Positions 1 through 6,900 of a DNA stretch of 8,779 nucleotides are shown here, one piece after another. The stretch covers positions 1 through 8,779 of the forward strand of contig JACQVU010000448.1 of the NCBI GenBank assembly GCA_016209585.1, given 5' to 3'. Within the stretch, counting starts at the first letter, position 1; the number at the start of each line of letters is the position of its first letter. Below the pieces are notes generated by a model that worked only from the letters and a program-made list of their open reading frames with translations, searched no databases and was not told where the DNA came from. The stretch comes from Planctomycetota bacterium. GTDB taxonomy: Bacteria > Planctomycetota > UBA8742 > JACQVU01. The translations under genes and the position numbers were made by a program.

Positions 1-344
1 ATCTCCGGCGGGGTGTACTCCTTGTCGCTGACCTTCACCTTCACCAGGTCGGAAGGCCCCCCGGTCACGGTGTAGGGCACCATCTTCTCTTCCTGCGCCA
101 CCTCCCCGTGGCGCCGACCCATGAACCGCTTGATGGAGAAGATCGTGTTCTTGGGGTTCGTCACCGCCTGCCGCTTGGCGGCCTGGCCGACGAGTCGATC
201 CCCGTTTTTGAGGAAACCGACCACCGAGGGCGTGAGCCTCGAGCCGTCGCGGTTCACCAGGACGCGCGTCTCGCCACCCTCGTGAATGGCGACCACGGAA
301 TTCGTGGTACCGAGGTCGATACCGACGATCTTTTCGCTGGCCAT
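1..344 (-). CDS. dnaK: Molecular chaperone DnaK (Hsp70), N-terminal part, cut by window edge
   Basis: Cytoplasmic ATP-dependent chaperone that binds exposed hydrophobic peptides and works with DnaJ and GrpE. Only the first 114 codons (plus two bases) of about 640 are in the window, all from nucleotide-binding-domain lobe I. Visible Hsp70 signatures: the phosphate-1 loop IGIDLGTTNS-type motif (here VGIDLGTTNSVV, residues 7-18), the RLTPSVVGF stretch (36-44), and AKRQAVTNPKNTIFSIKRFMGRR (56-78, quoted here as AKRQAVTNPK then NTIFSIKRFMGRR). In it K72 corresponds to the catalytic Lys70 of E. coli DnaK. The fragment ends at the conserved YTPPE. The start is the ATG at 344-342, preceded by an AAGGA Shine-Dalgarno (352-356) seven bases away. 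Gene A lies 270 bases upstream on the same strand, so dnaK probably has its own promoter. The family call is certain; grpE or dnaJ cannot be seen because the gene runs out of the window. Confidence 0.98.
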   Translation of the reverse strand, partial: MASEKIVGIDLGTTNSVVAIHEGGETRVLVNRDGSRLTPSVVGFLKNGDRLVGQAAKRQAVTNPKNTIFSIKRFMGRRHGEVAQEEKMVPYTVTGGPSDLVKVKVSDKEYTPPE

Positions 345-389
345 GCCTCTGTCCTTTTGCTGCCGATGCTGCTCCGCAAGCTGATAGAC

Positions 390-411
390 TTGCGCCACCC
401 AGTTAGCGCAA
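390..411 (-). promoter_or_regulatory. Inverted repeat TTGCGC-N10-GCGCAA upstream of dnaK, possible promoter/operator
   Basis: A perfect 6-bp inverted repeat with a 10-base spacer ends 46 bases upstream of the dnaK ATG. Read on the minus strand, the first arm TTGCGC could serve as a -35 box, with a weak TCTATC -10 candidate 17 bases further on (383-388). The repeat would then sit across the promoter spacer, where a repressor operator is often found. The repeat is seen directly; the promoter and operator roles are inference. It differs from CIRCE and shows no clear sigma-32 consensus. Confidence 0.3.
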
Positions 412-432
412 AGTTAATACCGACCGCAGTGG

Positions 433-480
433 GTTAACGTATCGCTCGTAACCCCTGTATTCACAGGATATTACGTTAAC
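433..480. repeat. Nested inverted repeats GTTAACGTA...TACGTTAAC with inner CCTGT-ATTC-ACAGG
   Basis: The outer arms (433-441 and 472-480) are a perfect 9-bp inverted repeat separated by 30 bases. Inside lies a second perfect inverted repeat, CCTGT (454-458) and ACAGG (463-467), with a 4-base loop. The symmetry centres differ by about four bases, so this is a nested rather than a single extended palindrome. The position, about 90-135 bases upstream of the dnaK start, suggests a regulator site or a structured end of the gene A transcript. No T-run follows it. Confidence 0.45.
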
Positions 481-614
481 GAATCACTGGGTTCGTCATG
501 ACATACGCCAAAATGGCGCTAGCAACGAATATCGCACTGCTATTATGGCGGCACATACCGCTATGCGGAAGTAACCACTAATTGACGCGAATCAACACGA
601 ACACCGAAATTCGA

Positions 615-3600
615 CTACTGCCCAAGCGCAAGAACTACTTCCGACGCCACGCCGCCCGCGAGTGTCACGGTTGCCTCAGCCGGCGAATATCCATCAAGCG
701 TCGCGCGGCATGTCACGGGCCCATCGGGGAGGTTCTTGAGCAGAAGCGACCCGCGCTCGTCCGTCAGTTCCCCGAACGCCGACCACGTCTCCAGCCGCTC
801 GTTGAGAGAGAGACGCTCACCCCCGGCTTCCACCACCACCTTCGCGCCAGACGCCGGCTGGCCGTTGGGGAGAAGAACGGTCACGGCCATGCGGGCGGCG
901 GGGCGAAGAGAAACTTCGAGGTCCCTCGCGTCCGCCCTCACACCGGAGACCGGCTGATCAGAATACCCCTCGTGACAGACCATGAGGTCAACCTCGTCCG
1001 TGCCGAGGAAGTCGAGTTCGAGAACTCCCTGGGAGTCGGTCTGGGCGTCCCGAGACACGGCGCGATCCGAGGCGACCGGCAGGCGAACGCCAGCCCTGTT
1101 GGCGACCCACACGGCTGCGCCGGAAAGCGGTGTGCCACGATCATTCTTGACCACCAGCCGCCGCGGGGGCGCGGCGGGGAAGAGGCGGATTTCCACCGCC
1201 TCCGGGGCGCGTCCTGGCGTGAGATGGATGCGTTCGACGACACCGGGGGCGAAACCGTCAGCGGTGGCGACGAGATCGAACTCGCCTTCTTGCGCGTTCG
1301 GCAGGCGGAACGACCCCGAATTGTTGGTGGTCGCGGGATTGAACCACCACATTGACCAGGAGCCGCGCTGGCGAGCCGATCGGGTCACCACCCACGCGCC
1401 TTCAATCGGCCGACCGTCCACGCCGCTCGTCACCCGCCCCCGCGGACCGAAGTCGTTCAATTCAATGTCGAACCTAACTTTCTGGGCTCCTTCCGGGACC
1501 TCGACGGGAAAGGGACCTTGCTCACAGACTCGGTCAGCAAACACGGTCACCCTGATTCGTCCGTGCGGCACACCGTCGAACTCGTACTCGCCCTGACTGT
1601 CGGTGGTGGCGTCGTGACTGAAACGCGGGGAAGAACGCCAAGCGTGCGTTCGGGCGCCGGCAATCGGACTCCCGGACCGGGTCACGCGGCCGTGGAGGAT
1701 CGCGCCGGAAGAAAGCGGTTGGATGACGAGCGCCAGGTCGACACGAATCTCCGCGCCAGTTTCCAGGCGAACCGCTGATCCCTTCGCTTCAGAAACTACG
1801 ATCTTCTGGCCAAGGGGGCGCGCGGAGACCTGGTAGACGCCGGCGGGAAGTCCATCAACCCGGTACTCTCCCTTCGGCCCCGTGGTCTCGACGCGGTCTA
1901 CTCCGTCCCCCGTGATTGGCATGAGCACGTGGAAACCCGGCAGCGGACGGCCATTCGAGTGCGCCGACACGGTGGTCTGGAAGCGGTGTACTCCGGGCCC
2001 GGTGGTTGAGACACGAACTTGGAAACCCGGCAGCGGCTGGCCATTCGAGTCCGCGACGACTCCGAAAATGGCCCCGGCGGCGGAGAGCGTGAGAGTGCCG
2101 AGGTCGATCGATTCGCCGCGCCTCAAGTCCACGCTCGCCGCGAGGAGCGGCGCATGACCGCCGTGGTGTACGCTGACATACCAGACGCCCTCGTCAAGGG
2201 GGTCCAACTTGAACAAGCCGTCTCGCGCGGTCGGAGCGGATTGCCCTCCCCCCCAGGGACGCCAGATTCCCTCGCGAAGCACATCGACGTCGGAATTCTG
2301 AGGCAACCCCCGCGACGCCGCCGCCAGAACCGCCCCGTCGGAAACAGGCTGGCCAAGTTCGTCAACCACCCGTCCCGTGATCGCGCCGGGCGGCGAGAGT
2401 TGGATCACCAGCCCGTTCACTTGCGATCGTTCGGCTACGTAGACCCGGCGGCTCATCGCCGGAGGAAACCCTGAAACCCTCACGTTGACGACGTAGGCGC
2501 CTCGCCTGGGGCAGTCGACGGTGAAGGTCCCGTCGTTGCCTTGGGTGCGGATCGGATCGCTGTATCCGTATGTCGTGCTCGCAGTCAGTCCAGTAAGATC
2601 CAACGAATAGTACCCTGTCACGGGCTTTCCGTCCGGCGTCAGCACGACGCCGGTGATGGAGGCGAGTTTTTCGAGCGTGATGGTCAGGTCGCTCGGGTCG
2701 GAGGAACCAACGAGCGATTCTGACGGGGCGTAATGGGGCGCCTCCGCGCGCACGGCGTATGTGCCGCGCGGCGCAAGGCCGACAAAAAGAAACCTCCCTT
2801 CCGAATCACACGCCACTTCGCGCTTACCAACGAACTGCATCATGTAGTCGTTGTCGTCGGCGCCGGAGCACGTCGCGTACGTGACGGCGAGCGTGACCTT
2901 CGCGCCCGCGATGGGCGCCCGGTTCACATCCCACACCACCCCGGACATAGTCAGGCCGGCTTCGAGCGTCACTTGCTGGTCGTAGTCGCCGGGGTGGTCG
3001 ATCACCACGTCGAGCCAACCCGGGGCGTGGTCGGGAGAAGTGACGACCACGCGGTATTTCCCCGGTTCGACGCCCTGAAAAATGAAGTGACTCCGTGTGT
3101 CGTCATAGAAATCCGCTTCCCACGGCAATTCAACATTTAACACGACCTCCTCGGAGCCGGTGGTTGCGCCGTTGGAATCCGAAGAGGGGACGCGCGCGAC
3201 ATGGGCGTCTGCGTTCTCAACCCCTGTTCCGTTCTCGTCCACCACATGCACGATCAGCCGCGACGTGGTCCGCGCCTCCGGCGCTTCCTCGTTCGAGCGA
3301 TCCGCGTGGGCCGCGGCGGCGGTTGGCGCTGACGGTCGCGCGCCCAGCAGTTCCGAGAACTCCCGCCGCCGCGGCTGGAAAGGCGCGGCTGTTTCAGCCG
3401 CCGTGGCGCAGGCGCTCTCCCCCTCCTGACGGTGGCGGCTGGGTTCGCCCCGATCTCGATTGCTTTGTCGGCGCGATCCGTCGGCGCCGTTGGGCGGCGC
3501 ATCCGCCGCGCCGACGAGCCAACAGAGAAACCCCGCGACGACGACGAGCGTCGCCCAAGGCAGAAGTCGCCGCGGGATGTTCCAGCGCCGTGAGGCCGCG

Positions 3601-3632
3601 GGGCGGGGTGAGGGTCGGAGAGCCGTTCGCAT
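615..3632 (-). CDS. Large exported protein of nine carboxypeptidase-regulatory-like beta-sandwich repeats (gene A)
   Basis: Function unknown. The 1005-residue product has a basic N-terminus (11 Arg in the first 22 residues gives an N-in orientation), one hydrophobic segment (about 23-43), an Arg/Ala-rich linker (44-122) and nine units of about 85-117 residues. Approximate unit spans are 125-224, 227-321, 324-413, 416-519, 520-636, 643-726, 729-818, 821-911 and 914-1004. Each follows the pattern 'G-x-V-x-D-x-x-G-x-P-(I/V)-x-G-A-x-V', then 'D-x-x-G-x-F', then 'P-x-G-x-Y-x-V' and a terminal strand, as in the CarboxypepD_reg (PF13620-like) fold. The hydrophobic segment may be an anchor or an uncleaved signal; no lipobox, LPxTG or catalytic motif is seen. 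The ATG at 3632 is the only ATG after the upstream in-frame stop (3669-3671) that keeps the whole membrane segment, though it lacks a clear Shine-Dalgarno. All nine units align in order with units 7-15 of the divergent neighbour. Unit 5 is enlarged by a tandem duplication. Confidence 0.9.
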   Translation of the reverse strand: MRTALRPSPRPAASRRWNIPRRLLPWATLVVVAGFLCWLVGAADAPPNGADGSRRQSNRDRGEPSRHRQEGESACATAAETAAPFQPRRREFSELLGARPSAPTAAAAHADRSNEEAPEARTTSRLIVHVVDENGTGVENADAHVARVPSSDSNGATTGSEEVVLNVELPWEADFYDDTRSHFIFQGVEPGKYRVVVTSPDHAPGWLDVVIDHPGDYDQQVTLEAGLTMSGVVWDVNRAPIAGAKVTLAVTYATCSGADDNDYMMQFVGKREVACDSEGRFLFVGLAPRGTYAVRAEAPHYAPSESLVGSSDPSDLTITLEKLASITGVVLTPDGKPVTGYYSLDLTGLTASTTYGYSDPIRTQGNDGTFTVDCPRRGAYVVNVRVSGFPPAMSRRVYVAERSQVNGLVIQLSPPGAITGRVVDELGQPVSDGAVLAAASRGLPQNSDVDVLREGIWRPWGGGQSAPTARDGLFKLDPLDEGVWYVSVHHGGHAPLLAASVDLRRGESIDLGTLTLSAAGAIFGVVADSNGQPLPGFQVRVSTTGPGVHRFQTTVSAHSNGRPLPGFHVLMPITGDGVDRVETTGPKGEYRVDGLPAGVYQVSARPLGQKIVVSEAKGSAVRLETGAEIRVDLALVIQPLSSGAILHGRVTRSGSPIAGARTHAWRSSPRFSHDATTDSQGEYEFDGVPHGRIRVTVFADRVCEQGPFPVEVPEGAQKVRFDIELNDFGPRGRVTSGVDGRPIEGAWVVTRSARQRGSWSMWWFNPATTNNSGSFRLPNAQEGEFDLVATADGFAPGVVERIHLTPGRAPEAVEIRLFPAAPPRRLVVKNDRGTPLSGAAVWVANRAGVRLPVASDRAVSRDAQTDSQGVLELDFLGTDEVDLMVCHEGYSDQPVSGVRADARDLEVSLRPAARMAVTVLLPNGQPASGAKVVVEAGGERLSLNERLETWSAFGELTDERGSLLLKNLPDGPVTCRATLDGYSPAEATVTLAGGVASEVVLALGQ
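1882..2061 (-). repeat. 90-bp in-frame tandem duplication inside gene A
   Basis: Two adjacent 90-base copies (1882-1971 and 1972-2061) match at about 68 of 90 positions by eye. Two blocks are fully conserved: GGAAACCCGG followed by CAGCGG (from 1931 and 2021) and CCATTCGAGT (1951 and 2041). In the protein this is a 30-residue repeat at roughly residues 525-584: SNGQPLPGFQV at 529 and SNGRPLPGFHV at 559, followed by TGPGVHRFQTT and TGDGVDRVETT. Because the period is a multiple of three, the frame is kept. It duplicates only the N-terminal half of unit 5. Confidence 0.93.
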
Positions 3633-3742
3633 ATGAAGAAGCCGAAAAAAGTGTCTTGAATCCAGCGGTTACAACGAACGATCCGCCGCGACGGTTCGCG
3701 CAAAACGGGTTGTCGCTCGCCGGCCGCGCACGCTCCCATCTC

Positions 3743-3764
3743 TTGCACGGCGCGGCCGTTGCAA
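3743..3764. repeat. Imperfect inverted repeat TTGCACGGC / GCCGTTGCAA
   Basis: The left arm (3743-3751) and right arm (3755-3764) are inverted copies with one extra A in the right arm and a 3-base centre. It lies 111 bases from the gene A start and 160 from the gene B start. This suits a shared operator, but the role is inference only. Confidence 0.4.
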
Positions 3765-3782
3765 CGCCGGACGCGCACCCGC

Positions 3783-3798
3783 CCCGCGGCCCCGCGGG
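3783..3798. repeat. GC-rich inverted repeat CCCGCGG-CC-CCGCGGG
   Basis: Two perfect 7-bp inverted arms (3783-3789, 3792-3798) flank a 2-base centre. It ends about 20 bases upstream of the extended -10 candidate of gene B, so it would overlap the -35 region. A 2-base loop is too tight for a normal hairpin, so a protein-binding dyad is likelier than an RNA stem. A chance origin is possible in sequence this GC-rich. Confidence 0.35.
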
Positions 3799-3817
3799 TC
3801 CGGTTTGGCGCACGATG

Positions 3818-3826
3818 TGGTATAAG
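3818..3826 (+). promoter_or_regulatory. Extended -10 promoter candidate TGGTATAAG for gene B
   Basis: TATAAG (3821-3826) matches the sigma-70 -10 consensus at five of six bases and is preceded by TG plus one base, the extended -10 signature. No good -35 is present 16-18 bases upstream, which extended -10 promoters can tolerate. Transcription would begin near 3833, leaving a leader of about 90 bases before the ATG at 3924. Confidence 0.45.
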
Positions 3827-3913
3827 AAACGGCTGGCGGGGAGCCGCCGGCCCCAAGGCGAGCCGCGGCGTTTCTCCCGGCCGACCGCAAAACAAGTGCG
3901 CGACGAATCACAT

Positions 3914-3918
3914 GGAGG
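3914..3918 (+). promoter_or_regulatory. Shine-Dalgarno GGAGG that selects the gene B start
   Basis: GGAGG ends five bases before the ATG at 3924. The in-frame ATG at 3912 overlaps this site and has no Shine-Dalgarno of its own. The frame also stays open back to a TTG at 3759, which would add 55 Arg-rich residues with no family resemblance. The start at 3924 is therefore preferred. Confidence 0.7.
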
Positions 3919-3923
3919 CGGCG

Positions 3924-6900
3924 ATGACAGGATACAGGCGAAACAGGAGGTTGCAGCGCGGAGGAGGCGGGGCGGCACGCCGCGGCTCGCCCGGCGGGGT
4001 GGCGCTGGCCGGCCACCGCGCGGCGGGGCGCGCCGGCCGGGCACTGGCCTGGCTCTTCGTGGCGCTGACGCTCGTCCTGGCGCTGGCGGCGGCGGGCGGC
4101 GTGGTCTGGGTCGAGTTCGGCTCCAAGGGCTGGCCCTGGTCGCCCGCCACCCCGAAGGCCGCGCCATCGTCAACGGCTGACCAGTCACAACTTGTACGGG
4201 CGCGAACCGATCCGCCCGCCGCGCCGGGCCCGGATAACGCCTTGCCCGCCGCGGGGCCGGTCGCGTCCATCATGGTGCGCGTGGTCGATGCGGAAAGCGG
4301 CGCGCCGGTGGCTGGCGCGAGCGTGAAGGTCACGCGCGACGAGCCGCCGGCCATCACCCGCCAGCCACGCGCGCCCGCGCCGGCGGTGGTGGCTGAGGCT
4401 GAAACGGGGCCGGACGGCGTCACCCGCGTCAACGGGCCGGAGGGGGCGGCGTGGGTCAGCGCGGACCATCCTTCCTCCCTTCCTGGCCGGGCATCGCGGC
4501 CGGCGAATGCGCCCGCGGATTTGGTCACGGAAGTGCCCCTTTCGCCGGCGGCGTTCGTTGAGGGAACCGTGGTGAACGCGGCCGGCAAGCCGGTCGCCGG
4601 GGCTGAAATATGCTGTTTCGTGAAGGTGGAGATCGCGTCGTATGAGCCGAACCCGGCGGCGGTGACCGATGGCGAGGGCGCGTTCCGTTTCCGGGCGATG
4701 CCGGGCGCGGCCGTGGTCCACGCGGCGCACCCCGATTACGTGACCGACCGGGAGGCGGTGACCACCGTGGCGCGGGCGACGACGCAGGTTCACTTCAAAC
4801 TTCAGGTCGGCGCGGTGCTGGTCGGCGACGTGACCGACGCCGGCGGCAAGCCCGTGACCGACTTCCAAGTCGGGGCCGATGGCCACTACTTTCCGCAGGC
4901 CGGCGCCGCGTGCCCGGCTGACGGCCACTACCGCCTGGCGGGGCTGGAACCCGGACAGGCGCTGGTGGTGACGCTTGCCGCGCCGATCCAGGGGATTGAG
5001 GGGGTGGCGAACATCGGCCCGCTGCCCACCGGGGAGACGCGGCTGGACATTCGCCTGCCGGTCATGGCGGTGGTGCGTGGCAAGGCCCAGTATGCCTCCG
5101 GCGCGGAACTTGGGAGCGTGGTGGTGAGGGTCGATCGGCGGGGCGGCTGGCAGAGGAGCGGGAAAGAGCCGGGGCGCTTCGTGTTCGCGGCCATGATCAA
5201 GGGGACCGACGACGAGAAGGCCGCGCCGCGGCCGGCGGCGCCGCCCGTCGTCGTCGGCGAGGATGGGGTGACCGTGTTCTCCGTTTCGGATAACGCGCGG
5301 GACGCCGGGGGAGACGGCAGCGCCGACGGCGAGTTCGCCGTGGTCACGGGGGCCACCTACCGCACCGCGCCGCTGCTGTCCGGCTCGTACAATATGACGG
5401 TGGCGCTGGTGGAGCCGGACCTGTTCAACCCGGGCCGGCGACTGGCGCGCGCCTGGGGCCTGGCCAGTGGAGATCGGCCCCTGGTGCTCTGGGAAACGCG
5501 GTTCCAGTTGAAGGAAGGAGAGGCGGAGAAGGTTCTGGACATCATCGTGCCCGACCTCGCCACGCTCGCCGGCCACGTGCTCGACGCCAGCGGCGCGCCG
5601 GTGGCGGGGGCCAGGGTGGCGTTCGCGCCGCAGGACGCGAATTTCAGCCTCCTTCGCCGTGAACTCAACGCCTACGGCACTGGCTCCGTGGAGGGGGCCT
5701 TGTGGCCGCAGGACCATTTCCTGTTTGGCGCCCCGGAGCGGCGCGTGTTGGCAAAAACCGGCGCGGACGGGGCGTTCACCGCCCGCGCGCCGGCGGGCGA
5801 CTATACCGTCGCCATCCTGCACCCCGCCCATCCACCGCTGCTGGTCAAGGAGCCGCTCAAGGTGGCGGCGGGCGCGAAGATCGACGGGCTGGAGTATCGC
5901 TTCGGCGAGTCGGGCAGCATCAGCGGCATCGTGCGCGACCAGGCGGGAAAGGAGATCGCCGACGCCACGGTTACCGTCACCGGCGACCGGGGGGCAACGC
6001 TGGGCAAGGAGAACACCGGGCCGGACGGTCGCTACCGGATAGCCGGCGTGCCGCCGGGAACCGTCAATGTGGCCGCGTCAGGCGCGGGATTTCCGCCTGT
6101 CGTCCGCCGCGACGTGGCCGTCACCGCGTCTCCGGAGACGACGGTGGACTTCTCGCTTGCGCCCGGCGCGAAGTTGACGGTGGTGGTGACGAATGAGGCG
6201 GGAGAGCCGGTGATCGGGGCGGACGTCAGGGCAATTCGGCATGGGGAATCGGGGATCTCGCCCGGCGAGGAGACGGGCAAGATCAACATCGACGGCAACC
6301 AGGGATCGGACAACGACAAGGCAAACCGGTATCAGTTCACGACGCTGGCGGCCGGCCAACATCGGCTGCGGGTGGAGGCGAAGGGTCTGTTGCCCGCGGT
6401 GAAGATCGTGGAGGTCGCGGCCGGCGCCGACCTGGAAGAGCGGGTGACGCTGGCCGCGGGGCTGGCCGTTTCCGGTGTGGTGGTGAATGAGGCGGGGGAG
6501 GGGATCAAGCGGGCCAACGTGAACGTATCGCCGGAGGAGTTCGACGCCAGTGAGGATTACCGGTACGTTGAGGCCACGGCCGATGACGACGGGCGGTTCA
6601 CGATCACCGGTCTGGCCGTCGGCGCATACTCCGTATCCGCCAATGCCTCCGGGTACGTCCAGGGTCACTTGGCGGGCGTGGCGGCGGGCGGGCCGCCGAT
6701 CCGCATCACGTTGGCGCGGGCAGGGTCCATCTCCGGCATGGTGCTCAGGTCGGATGGAAGCCCCGTCGAAGAGTTCGACGTCACGGCGTCCTCGTGGCCC
6801 TCCGGCGGCCGTGTTTTCTGGCCGCAGAGTGATGGGACCAGCCATTACCCCGAGGGGAAGTTCACGGTCGGCGACATCGACGGTGGGGGAACCTACGAAG

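Larger units (their letters stand above)
345..614. other. Non-coding gap between gene A and dnaK, relatively AT-rich, with dnaK upstream region
   Basis: No convincing gene lies here on either strand. The G+C content drops to 87 of 180 bases across 421-600, well below the flanking coding sequence. The gap must carry the end of the gene A transcript and the dnaK promoter. It contains several inverted repeats: TTGCGC/GCGCAA (390-411), GTTAACGTA/TACGTTAAC (433-480) with CCTGT/ACAGG (454-467) nested inside it, CGCCA-AAA-TGGCG (506-518) and CCGC-TAT-GCGG (558-568). None is followed by a T-tract on the minus strand, so no intrinsic terminator for gene A is called. A classical CIRCE operator (TTAGCACTC-N9-GAGTGCTAA) is not present. 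Confidence 0.7.
3633..3923. promoter_or_regulatory. Divergent intergenic region between the two paralogous genes
   Basis: These 291 bases separate the start codons of gene A (minus) and gene B (plus) and must hold both promoters unless the genes are transcribed from elsewhere. On the plus strand there is an extended -10 candidate at 3818-3826. Two inverted repeats lie in the middle (3743-3764 and 3783-3798) and could be operator sites shared by both genes. On the minus strand I find no convincing -10/-35 pair ahead of gene A, and no Shine-Dalgarno before its ATG. Long open frames cross the region on both strands, but their Arg/Pro-rich translations look like high-GC shadows. Confidence 0.55.

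Noticed and set aside
108..437. Plus-strand open frame of 109 codons opposite dnaK
   Set aside because: It is antisense to an unmistakable DnaK N-terminus.
457..465. DnaA-box-like GTATTCACA in the AT-richer gap (one mismatch to TTATNCACA)
   Set aside because: It is a single isolated near-match with no second box, and there are no dnaA, dnaN or other origin-associated genes in view. It does not support an origin.
541..546. CATAAT (minus strand) as a -10 box for dnaK
   Set aside because: No acceptable -35 lies 16-18 bases upstream, and it would give a leader of nearly 200 bases when nearer candidates exist.
582..1355. Plus-strand open frame of 257 codons opposite the 3' part of gene A
   Set aside because: The gene A frame here encodes units 7-9 that match gene B. 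The opposite frame has shadow-like composition and no ribosome binding site.
615..3632. Idea that the repeat proteins are Gram-positive Cna_B/SdrB surface adhesins
   Set aside because: There is no LPxTG sorting motif, no C-terminal membrane tail and no isopeptide-forming pattern. The N-terminal anchor and unit signature fit carboxypeptidase-regulatory-like repeats of diderm phyla better.
1..3632. Functional link between dnaK and gene A through a shared operon
   Set aside because: The two are on the same strand, but a 270-base dyad-rich gap separates them and dnaK has its own Shine-Dalgarno and likely promoter. Adjacency alone is not evidence.
3095..4180. Plus-strand open frame of 361 codons spanning the divergent spacer
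   Set aside because: It overlaps the N-termini of both real genes, its translation is low-complexity Arg/Pro/Gly, and it has no recognisable domain.
3394..4188. Minus-strand open frame of 264 codons spanning the divergent spacer
   Set aside because: Arg/Pro/Ala-rich shadow overlapping both real genes, with no motif. It would also conflict with the promoter region of gene B.
4185..5831. Minus-strand open frame of 548 codons opposite gene B
   Set aside because: The translation is rich in Arg, His, Pro and Gly with no domain pattern, and it lies opposite a frame with clear repeat structure. Long antisense frames are expected in such GC-rich coding DNA.
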